From an uncultured Olsenella sp. (GTDB lineage Bacteria > Actinomycetota > Coriobacteriia > Coriobacteriales > Atopobiaceae): DNA of 64,000 nucleotides. The notes under the pieces are model-generated. The model saw only the letters and a list, made by a program, of their open reading frames with translations, was not told the DNA's origin and searched no databases. A program made the position numbers and the translations under genes. Every line of letters starts with the position of its first letter. Position 1 is the first letter of the stretch. Shown in pieces: positions 34,880-43,733 of this stretch. The stretch is taken from positions 11,117 through 75,116 of the forward strand of contig UQIF01000008.1 of the NCBI GenBank assembly GCA_900540955.1, written 5' to 3'.

Positions 34880-34906
34880 CGGCGATTTCATTAGCTTGCA
34901 GCTAAT
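34880..34906 (+). other. Left boundary (attL-like) of the Gabija island
   Basis: attagctTgcagctaat (34890-34906) recurs with one mismatch at 41312-41328. The flanking cggcgatttc (34880-34889) is the reverse complement of gaaatcgccg just outside the right copy, so removal of the island would restore a 37-nt near-perfect palindrome. Confidence 0.75.
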
Positions 34907-35190
34907 TTTGAACCTGTGGAGTAGCTGGAGATGCTTTGTTTAGGACACGGCACCTATGAAGGCATATAACGATGCAAGGTAATGTTTGGATATTGCTCTG
35001 CAACTTGGCGGTGACGTTATAGCCTGCGGGCGCTGCCTGATCCTGCGCAACCTTGCTGTGCCCGTTGTCCTGCGCGCTCCGCGGTCGCATCGCCCTGTTT
35101 TGTCTCGGGTTGCAAACCATCTGCGGTCTGCTTCTTTACAAAAAAGTGAGCCATCGGCATGTCATAAGAAGGTTCCGCAAAAGAACTCTC
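34907..35190. other. Non-coding left end of the island
   Basis: This 284-nt stretch lies between the boundary repeat and the end of gajB. GC content is visibly lower than in the flanking chromosome. I see no gene, RNA or strong hairpin in it. Confidence 0.5.
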
Positions 35191-36792
35191 CTACCATATA
35201 GCGTCAATCCTGACGTCTATGAGCCCGGGATAGTCTAAGAATTCGGAAGGAAAGGCTGGCTTTAGCTCGCCGTTCGCTTTATGTCGCATTGATCCCAAAA
35301 GAATATAGCAGACTTTTTTCGCCCGAGTGATTCCCACATAGTGCATGCAAAGCGCCTGCTCACGGGCATTGTATGGCTGTTCGTCGTATTTGTACGGAGG
35401 CATTATGTACTGATAGGTTTCCAAGCAAAACACAATGTCATATTCGAGGCCCTTTGCCTTGTGATAGGTAAGTATGCTCACCTCATCGGAGGACGCGGGT
35501 TTGAAACCGTTCCTCAGTAGCTTAACGTCTCCAACAACCGATCTATACGCTTTCACCGCATCGCCATTATCTGAGTCGGGCTCGCAAAGCCTCGCTATTG
35601 AAATTGCAAGATTGATGTTGTCTGCAAGCTCGTCTTCGGAGAGGGAGAAGTACTTTTCGAGCAGCTCCGCTCCGTGTTGCCGTTTTGACGACCTAGCTAG
35701 AGGGCCGAGATGATCATCGAGAAAGTGTCCGCTAAAGCGCAGGGGATTATAGTATTCCGATAATAGGCTTGAGAACAAGCGATTCCATTTTGAGAAGCTC
35801 TTGTCAAGAGGAGTCTCGGAAAAGCGCTTGTGAGGTAGGTCGATATTGTCGGCGAACCTGTCTAGTGTTTTATTGCTGTATCCGATGAGCGCCACCTCTC
35901 GCCGTTCGTTTACCCCGTACTTTTCCATAATCATCGGGAGGTGATTCTTGATGCCGACGGACAAATCTTTTTCATCGCCTGTTACATGGACGGAGAAGAC
36001 CCTTCTGTCGGAGCGAGGGATAGGCTCGGGGTGGACTCCAAGAAGAGCGAGAGAGTATGCCTGAATAGCCTTGTCGCATCGGTGGTTCTTGGTGATTTGG
36101 AAGTGTTGGAACTCGGACGACCTCAGGAATTCGCGAAGGTAGTCCGGGGACTTGCCCGCGAAGCGGAAGATTGCCTGATCGATGTCTCCCACGACCACCC
36201 CCCTTAGATTGTAGGAGACCAGTTTCTTCATGAGAAGGTGCTGACAAATCCCACAGTCTTGATATTCGTCGATGAAGACGGCCGTATACCTGGCTTTTAC
36301 AAATGCCGCTGCTTGAGGGACTAGCTCCAAAATGAGAAGCGCGGCCGGACCTAGCGCTCCAATAGGAAGGCTGCCGTTTCGGAATGATCTGATGATGAAG
36401 TTTCTGAGGCCCTCGTCGTCCATTGTTCGGTCCTTAAGCTTCTCCCATTCTGGGCTGAACTTATCTTCGATGAGGCTCAGATTGACGATTTTATGGGTGA
36501 CGTGGGATGCGAATGGAGCCACGATCTGCCCCATACAGAAACTGTCAATGGTCCCGAAGAAAGACAGTCTTCGCTTGACCCCCAAGCGCCTACAGCGATC
36601 TCTCAGCTCGTCACTTGCCTTGTTTGTGTAGGAGATGGCAATTACTCCTTGGTAGGAGAGTAGACGAGAAGACTCCTCGACTATCATTCTTGCGAGCGTA
36701 AAAGTCTTCCCGCTGCCGGGGCGAGCTGTGACAACGACGTTACCCTTGCAGTCGATGATTGCCTGCTGCTCCAGCGTAGGCTCCACGCTCAC
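35191..36792 (-). CDS. gajB: Gabija defence protein GajB, UvrD-like helicase
   Basis: A 533-residue superfamily 1 helicase. Motif I ARPGSGKTFTLARM, Ia ISYTNKASDELRDR, motif II FIDEYQDCG, motif III region VVGDIDQAIF, motif V LTYHKAKGLEYDIVFCLE, motif VI VGITRAKKV. The GTG start (36792) overlaps the gajA stop by 4 nt (GTGA), so the pair is translationally coupled. In Gabija, GajB unwinds or senses nucleic acid intermediates and works with GajA to block phage. It lies in a low-GC island next to a decayed integrase, indicating transfer. Confidence 0.85.
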   Translation of the reverse strand: MSVEPTLEQQAIIDCKGNVVVTARPGSGKTFTLARMIVEESSRLLSYQGVIAISYTNKASDELRDRCRRLGVKRRLSFFGTIDSFCMGQIVAPFASHVTHKIVNLSLIEDKFSPEWEKLKDRTMDDEGLRNFIIRSFRNGSLPIGALGPAALLILELVPQAAAFVKARYTAVFIDEYQDCGICQHLLMKKLVSYNLRGVVVGDIDQAIFRFAGKSPDYLREFLRSSEFQHFQITKNHRCDKAIQAYSLALLGVHPEPIPRSDRRVFSVHVTGDEKDLSVGIKNHLPMIMEKYGVNERREVALIGYSNKTLDRFADNIDLPHKRFSETPLDKSFSKWNRLFSSLLSEYYNPLRFSGHFLDDHLGPLARSSKRQHGAELLEKYFSLSEDELADNINLAISIARLCEPDSDNGDAVKAYRSVVGDVKLLRNGFKPASSDEVSILTYHKAKGLEYDIVFCLETYQYIMPPYKYDEQPYNAREQALCMHYVGITRAKKVCYILLGSMRHKANGELKPAFPSEFLDYPGLIDVRIDAIW

Positions 36793-38525
36793 TTTATCCG
36801 GCTTTCTACCAGCTTGACGATGTATTCCAGCGGAGTTGCTATCCGGTCGTTCCGTAAAACGCAAAGGCCAGGCTCCGAGGCGATGAAGTCATACATGGTT
36901 TCGGCCTTACGCTTCTGCATAGACCCCCTTGTCTCCTCAGGAGAATCCCGCCCGAAATGTCCGCTCAGCTCTTTGAATAGCGGTCCGTGAACCAGGTCGT
37001 CCTCAAGATCCGCGTACTCGGACAAAAAGAGCCCGTGTTCAGCAAGCGACGAAGCCAAAGTCTTCATTGCCTTTTCCGATTCCACTGGAGGCTCCCTGGA
37101 GTCCTTCCAGATCAAGTCTTCAGCGTACTCCTTGGTCAGACCCTCGAGATTGTCGTCCTCTACGTACCTGCTGGCAATGCTCGTCAGGCGCTGAACTCCT
37201 GCCGCGCGCCATCTCTCGGTCTTGGCGATTTTGAAGACATCGTTGTCCGTACGGAGGGTATAGGGGATTCCGAGGCTGGAGCACACGCGGACATACGGCT
37301 CGAACCCCACGCCCTCAACAGAGAGTATGGAGATGTTCAGCCTATCGACGTCCTTTTTGAGCGCGTGCGCCAGGGCGGAGTAGAAGATCCGCTCGGAAGG
37401 GCCCTCGACAAGGAAAACGCCGCTTGAGAAGAAGACTTCTGAGGAGATGGCATCGAGCCGATAGCCAAACCTATCAAGCGCCTCGTCGACATCGATGCTG
37501 CACCCCAGCGCGTGGCTACCATTCGCAGAAGCGCCATAGTTGAACAGGCGAAGAATCCGGCCGTCGGTAAAGCTTTCGATAATTTGCGGGGAGTGGGTAG
37601 TAATGAGAGCCTGACCACCTATGGCGGACGAGAGATACTTTGCAAGTCGTCTTTGCTGGTGAGGATGCAGATGGGCCTCCGGCTCCTCTATCGCGTAGAT
37701 TATCACCTTTTCGGGATGCGCCGCGAGCTTCTGCTCGGAGATCCAGGTGGCGAAGTAAAGCTGGTTGCTACGGCCGTCTCCTCCGAACACAAGAGGGGCA
37801 TCCCCACGGAGGTAGCCCAGGCGAAGGTTGTCCAGAAGCTTCTTTGCGTCGGTGTTCCCAGCGACAAGTCTAGCGGAGTACCCTTCATTCGCCGCAGACA
37901 GAGTGGCCATCTCCTCGTTTACAACGTCCAGTGACTTCGAGATGTAGTGGAGGGAGCTTATATTCTTGTTGAGGTCAAGAAGATTTGACTGGATTTGGTC
38001 TATCGCAGCGTCGTCTTCTGACTCCTGCTCCTCATTTCTCTGGCTTCTCGCGATGTTCAAAAGTCCGTTTTGCCGTCTTCTTAGAAACGAGACGAGGTCT
38101 CTGCCGCTGCTGACGTATTCAAGGGTCAGATTTCTTGTGTACGTCCTGCCATTTATCTGTTCGAGAGCCTCAAGGTGATGGCCTGCGCGAATTTCATACT
38201 CCCCGCCGCGTTGAAGATGGTACTGAATGAAGGCGACACCGTTATCTACAGCCGCCCCAAGAACGCTGACAACGCAGTCTTCGCGAATATCCTCAAGCCT
38301 GGCAGTCAACTCTATCGTGTCATCCGAAGAATAGATGCAGAAGTCGCTTTCGTCGAGCTCGAGGTCTCTCTGACTTAGGCTGGGGTCAAAGAGAATTCTG
38401 AGAGCGTGCAGTAGATTCGACTTGCCAGTATCGTTGCCTCCGATAATAAGGGTCTTGTCGTCGAAATCAACGCTCTCATCGACGAAGTTTCTGAAGCCCT
38501 TGATTCTTAGAGAAGATATTCGCAT
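36789..38525 (-). CDS. gajA: Gabija defence protein GajA, OLD-family ATPase-nuclease
   Basis: A 578-residue OLD-family protein. The N-terminal ABC-type ATPase has Walker A GGNDTGKSNLLHAL, Walker B region IYAIEEPEAHLHPHQQRRL and the switch LITTHSPQII. The C-terminal TOPRIM nuclease has FLVEGPSERIFYSAL (catalytic Glu), SVEGVGF and RTDND. Length matches characterised GajA (about 580). GajA forms a tetramer that nicks DNA when nucleotide levels fall during phage attack. It is upstream of and overlaps gajB. No clear Shine-Dalgarno precedes the ATG, so translation may be leaderless or weak. Confidence 0.87.
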   Translation of the reverse strand: MRISSLRIKGFRNFVDESVDFDDKTLIIGGNDTGKSNLLHALRILFDPSLSQRDLELDESDFCIYSSDDTIELTARLEDIREDCVVSVLGAAVDNGVAFIQYHLQRGGEYEIRAGHHLEALEQINGRTYTRNLTLEYVSSGRDLVSFLRRRQNGLLNIARSQRNEEQESEDDAAIDQIQSNLLDLNKNISSLHYISKSLDVVNEEMATLSAANEGYSARLVAGNTDAKKLLDNLRLGYLRGDAPLVFGGDGRSNQLYFATWISEQKLAAHPEKVIIYAIEEPEAHLHPHQQRRLAKYLSSAIGGQALITTHSPQIIESFTDGRILRLFNYGASANGSHALGCSIDVDEALDRFGYRLDAISSEVFFSSGVFLVEGPSERIFYSALAHALKKDVDRLNISILSVEGVGFEPYVRVCSSLGIPYTLRTDNDVFKIAKTERWRAAGVQRLTSIASRYVEDDNLEGLTKEYAEDLIWKDSREPPVESEKAMKTLASSLAEHGLFLSEYADLEDDLVHGPLFKELSGHFGRDSPEETRGSMQKRKAETMYDFIASEPGLCVLRNDRIATPLEYIVKLVESRIK

Positions 38526-39011
38526 CTAATTATCCATTCATCGCGTGCTGCGGTTAAGACATCTTGCCTGCGGCGTTTTCTAGACTCAGCGACAAGTTGC
38601 TCAAACAGCCTGATTGAGGCTTAGGATAACGATAAGAACGGCCTTGCCTATATGGTCAAGCGTATTACGGTGCACTTCCTCGAGTCATCTTGTCCAGCTT
38701 GCTAGCGATGCTCTTCTTTAGGCCTTTATCCAGGATAGACTAATCTGGATTAAGGGCCAAAACGTTGTCGACTTCTTTCGACAGTATCCAAAGAACGATT
38801 TCTCCGTGGCTTCTACCGTAAGGCTTAGTAAATGCAAAGGCAACGCTGCTGTAGTAAGAAATCGTAACCATTTCTGGATTGATGCTATTGTCAAGCATAG
38901 GCGCACGTCGTCCCAGACGGAGTATTGCGTATTGTCTACGCCTTGCAACCTTGGAAGCATTCGTCAATCTCGAATTGAAAAACTACACGGCCATCCCCGT
39001 GGTACGTCATT
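38526..39011. other. 486-nt gap between gajA and the lipoprotein, possible gene remnant
   Basis: No confident gene. On the minus strand, two overlapping frames at 38718-38967 give protein-like text (QYSVWDDVRLCL in one, DNSINPEMVTISYYSSVAF and EIVLWILSKEVDNVLALNPD in the other), which could be one gene split by a frameshift. I do not recognise the family. The gajA promoter must lie in this gap, but I see no clear -35/-10 pair. Confidence 0.35.
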
Positions 39012-40103
39012 TTAGGAGGCGATGGAAGTAACTATGATAGCGGGGAGCGCGGCGTCGTATCCGTCCTCGAGCGATACCTGCTGCATCTCATGCGTGGTGC
39101 CGAACACGGGAAGGGCGTCGCCGACCTGATAGCCGCCCAGATCCTCACGATCAGACGGCATCAGAAGGATGTCATGGTCGGATAAGGTGGCATCATCGTT
39201 GGCGAGCGTGGCGACAAGATAACGCTTACTCTGAGACTGAAACGTGCGCGTGACCATGCACGCTGCGCCTACGTACTTACCGTTCTGATTGTGCTCGTTC
39301 TCCATGTACCAGCCGTAGTCGAACTTTTGGTACAGGCCGCTATCCGGTACAGGCACGAGAGCGTCTGCAGCATTGATGAGCGCGAGGCTTGCTGCGTCGA
39401 CTTCCTCCTGCGTCGCTTTGTTGTCGCTGAGAATGCGCTCAGCCTCCTCGTGTGCCGATGCGTAGGCGTCCCATCCCTCTGGCTCGTAATCCTCTTGCAT
39501 CTTGCCGCTGTCGGCTAGGGTTGCCTCGAGCCCGGACTTGTCCACAATGGCGGAGGCGGGGTCGAAAGAGACGTTGCGCAGAAGAACGCCAATTCCCTCG
39601 AATTCGTTCTCATTTCGAGTACGGGCAAAGATGGAGAAGTCTGCGTCATTTGTCGTGCCGATAAGTACAAGATAGCTCTGCCCGTAGTTCGATTCGTACG
39701 AAGAGAGCGTATAGTTCGCATAGCCATCGGACCAGCTGTCGGTCTGTTTGAAGTTGTTTCCGAAGGGCATGTCCCAGCCGGTGGCATCTTCAACGGCATT
39801 AATATCCTTGGCCGTTCCGGCGGGTAGGCATTCTACAAAGAGGGCAGTGGTGCCACCAAGGATCGCGGAATCATCGTCGAGTTTGGCATCTGAGAAGACC
39901 GTTCCGAAGTTTCGGGAGCTGGAACGTTTCCAATCGGGGCTGATCTTGAATGTTATCCCCCGGACGTTTGCGTCTAAGGTGTAGCCGTAATCTGAGGGCG
40001 TTTGCTGAGAAGCGGTCTGGCCACTGCAGCCCGCCAGTACTGTGCCGCAGAGGGCGAGCACTCCGGAAAGCGAGAGGGAGATAATGCGATTTCGTATGAG
40101 CAC
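39012..40103 (-). CDS. Hypothetical lipoprotein with FIVAR-like segment
   Basis: A 363-residue exported lipoprotein: signal with SLSLSGVLALCGTVLAGC (Cys about 25). The mature part is acidic and unrecognised at first (FKISPDWKRSS, a PsbP-like pattern). It has a helical segment at about 200-250 (LEATLADSGKMQED...ATQEEVDAASLALINAADAL) that resembles FIVAR/sugar-binding helical modules. A C-terminal beta-rich domain ends LPAIIVTSIAS. It is inside the island but its GC is closer to the chromosome. Whether it contributes to defence or is passenger cargo is unknown. Confidence 0.65.
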   Translation of the reverse strand: MLIRNRIISLSLSGVLALCGTVLAGCSGQTASQQTPSDYGYTLDANVRGITFKISPDWKRSSSRNFGTVFSDAKLDDDSAILGGTTALFVECLPAGTAKDINAVEDATGWDMPFGNNFKQTDSWSDGYANYTLSSYESNYGQSYLVLIGTTNDADFSIFARTRNENEFEGIGVLLRNVSFDPASAIVDKSGLEATLADSGKMQEDYEPEGWDAYASAHEEAERILSDNKATQEEVDAASLALINAADALVPVPDSGLYQKFDYGWYMENEHNQNGKYVGAACMVTRTFQSQSKRYLVATLANDDATLSDHDILLMPSDREDLGGYQVGDALPVFGTTHEMQQVSLEDGYDAALPAIIVTSIAS

Positions 40104-40162
40104 GAGGAGGTCTCCTTTTCATTGGCTATCCAAATTGTACGCAATAGGCTGCTCTGAAAAGC

Positions 40163-41203
40163 ATGTCGAAGGGAAGGAGGTCCGCAAGTGGTAGGGCGCG
40201 TCCATCAAGAAGTGTGCGGAGGGCCTTGTGGCGAGGTGCTGAGCACGCCGGTGACGCTCTCTCCGGAAATCTCACAAGCGGCATCTGCCCCAATCAGATT
40301 CGTAAGATTCTCATGCCGCTATTCGACGACCTCGTAAAGGACAGCATTGTAGTCAAGAATCCTTGTATGGAGATGGTCGCGCCGCGCAGGGGTCGCTCGG
40401 ACCCGGTACGCCCTCAGGCCGGAGACCATCTGCGACTTCATTGAGCGGCTTAACTTCTCTCAGAAGTCTGACGCCGTTTAGTTCCTTGCAGCCAGCGTCT
40501 GAATGCGATAAGAGGAGGTTGGCAGCCTTTCGCGGTGCGCCGCCAGCCTTGAGAGTTTGGCCATACCAATCCGCAAGTCCTACTACTGCTCAGGAAACCT
40601 TAAAGAGCCCAAGACCAAAGAAGGGCACGCGCCGCCTTCCCATGTCAAGCCCTCCTGAAATTCTCTTGTTTTAAACGGGGGCACAAATGCACGCATCGAT
40701 GCGTATACGCTGGGCGGAATGGAGTGGCGGAGAAAAGTGGCAAGAAGCCAGAGGGGCTCTTATAGTAAAGTGAGGATATGTTGGCTATCCCCGGCGCCAT
40801 CATGGGCAGGGTCGGCCCGAATGATCTCGAGTCGCGGAAATTTCTCGATTGTCGGCTGTTTGGCCTAAAAGGTTGGGCGTGACATGAGCTACGCCGCTCT
40901 TACCTCTTCGCGATTGCCCTGGGGGATGTGCATCCCAAAGCGGCGCAAGAACTTGTCGTCAATGCTTCGAGCGTGGTCACGATGGAGATCAACGCTCATG
41001 TGAATATGGAAACCAAACGCGCAGCAATGGACGTCGCAAGCTACCTCTTCTCCGAGTCGTGCGCGGCGGCTGCCATCGTCAACCTGATTGATCAATCTGG
41101 GCCTTGCATCGTTAACGGCTTCCTGTACCTTGCGCTCATAGGCTCGCATCGTGATTGGGCGCAAGGCGCACTGAAAAATGCCCCGAAACAAGCCAAAGAA
41201 TAA
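40163..41203 (+). pseudogene. Decayed tyrosine-recombinase integrase
   Basis: Integrase text is spread over several frames with stops. The core-binding end reads ILMPLFDDLVKDSIVVKNPC (40290-40370). Then comes ICDFIERLNFSQKSDAV with a stop, IPIRKSYY...LKEPKTK (about 40560-40620), a frameshift to GTRRLPMS, then FAIALGDVHPKAAQEL (40907-40955) and NAHVNMETKRAAMDVASYLF. The expected GH and catalytic Tyr positions read VN and N (ELVVNASSVVTMEINAHVN), so both His and Tyr are lost. Its position 109 nt inside the right boundary repeat fits an island integrase that has died, fixing the island in place. Confidence 0.75.
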
Positions 41204-41311
41204 TTCGTGCCAGATTTGCACTAGGCTGCTGTTTAATAACAGGAAGTGAAAAAACAGGGGCACTTAACTGTTCGTACGCCTCCTTGTCCAGGCTTAACCT
41301 CGCATCCTGCT

Positions 41312-41338
41312 ATTAGCTCGCAGCTAATGAAATCGCCG
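41312..41338 (+). other. Right boundary (attR-like) of the Gabija island
   Basis: attagctCgcagctaat (41312-41328), followed by gaaatcgccg (41329-41338), the mirror of the left flank. It lies just downstream of the integrase remnant, as expected for attR. Confidence 0.75.
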
Positions 41339-41390
41339 GGAGCGTTTCCTACGATGTGCTTATCGAAACGCCATCAAGAAAGGAAACGTT

Positions 41391-42014
41391 ATGTCCGAAC
41401 AGCAAGCCCCTCGCTCCGTCGCCGCTATCGTCGCCCTCGTATTGGGCGTCATCGCCCTCATTTCTTCCTGGGTGCCCATCATCAATAACTTATCGTTCGT
41501 CTTTGCCCTTGTGGGAGTCGTGTTCGCCGTCGTGGGTCTTGTGGGCACGCTTCGCGGCAAGAAGCCCGGCCGCGGGCTCGCCATCGCCTCGGCGGTCGTG
41601 AACGTGGCTGCCGTCGCCATCGTGCTGGCGACCCAGTCCGCCTACTCCGTCGCCATCGACGAGGCGGCCTCGGGCGCGGTCCAGACTTCGGATGGGGCGT
41701 CTGTTGCTGCCCCCGTGGCCGGAGAGGCGACCTCTGCCGAGCCTGCCGACAAGTACTCCATTGACGGAGAGGAACTTACCGGAGACGCCTACTCCTGCAA
41801 GATCTCCGGCGTGTACACCAACAAGGCCGGCAAGGACCTCAGCTATGTTCAGGTAAGCTATAACCTTTTTGACGCGGACGGCAACCAGATCGGCACGGCT
41901 CTGGCGAACACGAACAACCTCGCCGACGGCGGAACCTGGAAGTTCGAGGCCTTCGGGTCCGCTGCCGTTGACGAGGTCGCGAGCTATAAGATTGGGGATG
42001 TGACGGGCTTTTAG
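41391..42014 (+). CDS. DUF4190-like membrane protein with FxLYD domain
   Basis: A 207-residue protein. Two N-terminal membrane helices (about 10-35 and 38-75: AAIVALVLGVIALISSWVP, LSFVFALVGVVFAVVGLVGTL) match the DUF4190 hairpin. A Ser/Ala/Glu linker leads to an external FxLYD domain (about 135-205: KISGVYTNKAGKDLSYVQVSYNLFDADGNQIGTALANTNNL). It is probably a surface protein of unknown role. The ATG follows AAGGAAACGTT. The XRE gene begins 12 nt downstream, so the three genes to 43545 may be one operon. Confidence 0.75.
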   Translation: MSEQQAPRSVAAIVALVLGVIALISSWVPIINNLSFVFALVGVVFAVVGLVGTLRGKKPGRGLAIASAVVNVAAVAIVLATQSAYSVAIDEAASGAVQTSDGASVAAPVAGEATSAEPADKYSIDGEELTGDAYSCKISGVYTNKAGKDLSYVQVSYNLFDADGNQIGTALANTNNLADGGTWKFEAFGSAAVDEVASYKIGDVTGF

Positions 42015-42026
42015 GCGGGAGGTCGC

Positions 42027-42446
42027 ATGGCGGAGAAACTGACGGAGGAGCTTCTGAGTGAGCTGCTCGACGCGCCGACGATTGACGGTTTCGTCGCGAA
42101 AAACGCGCTTGGCCATCGAAAGCTCGGCGAATACCTGGAGGAGCTTCTCGAACAAAAAGACCTCAAGCGCTCGCAGGTCGTGCATATGGCGAATCTCAAC
42201 GAGACGTTCGGTTATCAGATCTTCACCGGTCAACGCAATCCGAGCCGCAACAAGGTCCTGCAAATTGCCTTTGCCATGGCGCTCAGCCTCCGCGAGACGA
42301 ACCGTGCGCTCGAGGCTGCCGGCGTGAGCTCGCTATATAGCAAAGACCGCCGCGATGCGATCATCATTTTCTGTCTTGACCGTGGGTGCTCACTTCAAAA
42401 GGTCAACGAGGAGCTCTATCGCTTCGGCGAGGAAACTCTTTGCTAA
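42027..42446 (+). CDS. XRE-like helix-turn-helix protein paired with a kinase
   Basis: A 139-residue protein. A central helix-turn-helix (about 30-85: LGEYLEELLEQKDLKRSQVVHMANLNETFGYQIFTGQRNPSRNKVLQIAFAMALSL) is of XRE/Cro type. The flanking C-terminal helices are unrecognised. It ends 7 nt before the start of a Ser/Thr kinase. HTH-kinase pairs of this kind occur in Gram-positive gut bacteria; the HTH protein could be the kinase's phosphorylation target. GGGAGG precedes the ATG. No operator is obvious upstream. Confidence 0.75.
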   Translation: MAEKLTEELLSELLDAPTIDGFVAKNALGHRKLGEYLEELLEQKDLKRSQVVHMANLNETFGYQIFTGQRNPSRNKVLQIAFAMALSLRETNRALEAAGVSSLYSKDRRDAIIIFCLDRGCSLQKVNEELYRFGEETLC

Positions 42447-42453
42447 GGCTATT

Positions 42454-43545
42454 ATGGGGACCATGGATGAGTCTCCGGACAATTCGCTTCACGACGAGCT
42501 GGCAGCCCGGCTCGATGCGCTCGGCGTCGCAACGGCGTCGGGCGCTTATCGCGTGGAGCGCGTGCTTAAGCGGTCGCCGGCGGAGGAGACTCAGCTCGTG
42601 TACCTGCGCTGCACCGACGGGGGAGAGCTGGGTCCCTATGTGCGCAAGGTGTTTGCCGCCAATGCGGCCATCGGCGGGGTGTACCAGAAGCTTGCGGAGG
42701 TGCAGCGTGCCGGCGCTCGCTTCAGGCAGCTTCCCCGAATCGTGAGCTGTGCCAAGAAGAACGGCCGACTTGAGGTCGTTATGGAGTACATACGGGGCGC
42801 AACGCTTCGCGAGGTCGTTGAGCGTTCGCGGCCGGAAGACCGAACGCTGCTCGCCTATCGGCTTATGCCCGCCATCTGCGAAGCTGTCCGGGAGCTCCAC
42901 GAGGGCACGGGCGAGGTAATCATTCATCGCGATCTCACGCCGAGCAATGTGATAATCCCCGCCGCTGACCCCGCAACGCCCGTGCTCATCGATTTGGGGA
43001 TAGCCCGAGTTTGGCGCGAGGGCGCCGGGGTCGACACCACGCGCTTTGGCACGCGTCCCTATGCCCCGCCGGAACAGTTCGGGTTTGGTCAAACCGATGT
43101 GCGAAGCGACGTCTACGCCCTCGGTATGCTGGCGTTTTTCTGCCTGACCGGGCGCGATCCGGAGGTTGGCGACCGGGAGCGCGGCTTTGCCTGCTATGAA
43201 GTGCCCGAAAGGTGGCGGAAAGTTATCGCCAAGGCGGCGTCGCTCGATCCAGGCGAGCGTTACAGCGCCGTCGCAGAGCTCGCAGAGGCGATTGCTGGGT
43301 TGAAGGCGGCGTCGCCTCAGCATGGCCCTTCTCGATCCATGACGTCTCGCCCGGCTCGATTGCTTACCGTTCGAAACGTGATTGTGCTTCTAGTTTGCGG
43401 CGCGATCATCGTCAGCGGACTGAGCACAGCCTTGCCGTCGCCGGGACATATTCAGGGATCGTATGCAGGTTACGTGCTCGGTGCGGCAGTGCTGTTTCCC
43501 TGTTGTGTGGCAATTGCCGCCTACGCGCTTATGGATAAGCGCTAG
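42454..43545 (+). CDS. Membrane Ser/Thr protein kinase, apparently truncated at the C terminus
   Basis: A 363-residue Hanks-type kinase. Catalytic loop HRDLTPSNVII, magnesium loop IDLGIARVW (DLG for DFG), activation region TRFGTRPYAPPEQFG, and DVRSDVYALGMLAFFCLTGRDP. Two membrane helices follow (about 300-360). The reading frame ends at TAG (43543) but continues in frame for 40 more codons with a further hydrophobic helix to TAA at 43668, suggesting a recent nonsense mutation or stop readthrough. The kinase domain itself appears intact. The start ATG at 42454 is preferred over 42463. Confidence 0.82.
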   Translation: MGTMDESPDNSLHDELAARLDALGVATASGAYRVERVLKRSPAEETQLVYLRCTDGGELGPYVRKVFAANAAIGGVYQKLAEVQRAGARFRQLPRIVSCAKKNGRLEVVMEYIRGATLREVVERSRPEDRTLLAYRLMPAICEAVRELHEGTGEVIIHRDLTPSNVIIPAADPATPVLIDLGIARVWREGAGVDTTRFGTRPYAPPEQFGFGQTDVRSDVYALGMLAFFCLTGRDPEVGDRERGFACYEVPERWRKVIAKAASLDPGERYSAVAELAEAIAGLKAASPQHGPSRSMTSRPARLLTVRNVIVLLVCGAIIVSGLSTALPSPGHIQGSYAGYVLGAAVLFPCCVAIAAYALMDKR

Positions 43546-43668
43546 CTGCGAGAAAACGTCTCTTTCTTTCGCGAGCACACTCCGGCGCAGGTATGGCGGG
43601 CGATCGCTGGCGTGTTCGCAGCCATTATGGCTGCCGGGTTTATCGTCGCGCTTCTATTCGAGCTGTAA
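43546..43668 (+). other. In-frame extension of the kinase beyond its TAG stop
   Basis: Directly after the amber codon, the frame reads LRENVSFFREHTPAQVWRAI, then a membrane-type run GVFAAIMAAGFIVALLF, and ends at TAA. Coding-like content immediately before a terminator suggests that it once was, or still is, the kinase C terminus. Confidence 0.5.
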
Positions 43669-43670
43669 AG

Positions 43671-43703
43671 AAGGCGGGCAGAGGCGTTTCCCCTGCCCGC
43701 CTT
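43671..43703. terminator. Hairpin terminator between kinase and dipeptidase
   Basis: aaggcgggcag (43671-43681) pairs perfectly with ctgcccgcctt (43693-43703) between the ends of convergent genes. Confidence 0.75.
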
Positions 43704-43733
43704 TGCGCGTGCGAGTGATATCCGTACTCGCAG

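Noticed and set aside
40889..41263. 124-codon minus-strand frame in the island
   Set aside because: The plus strand of the same stretch gives clear integrase C-terminal text, so the minus frame is a shadow.
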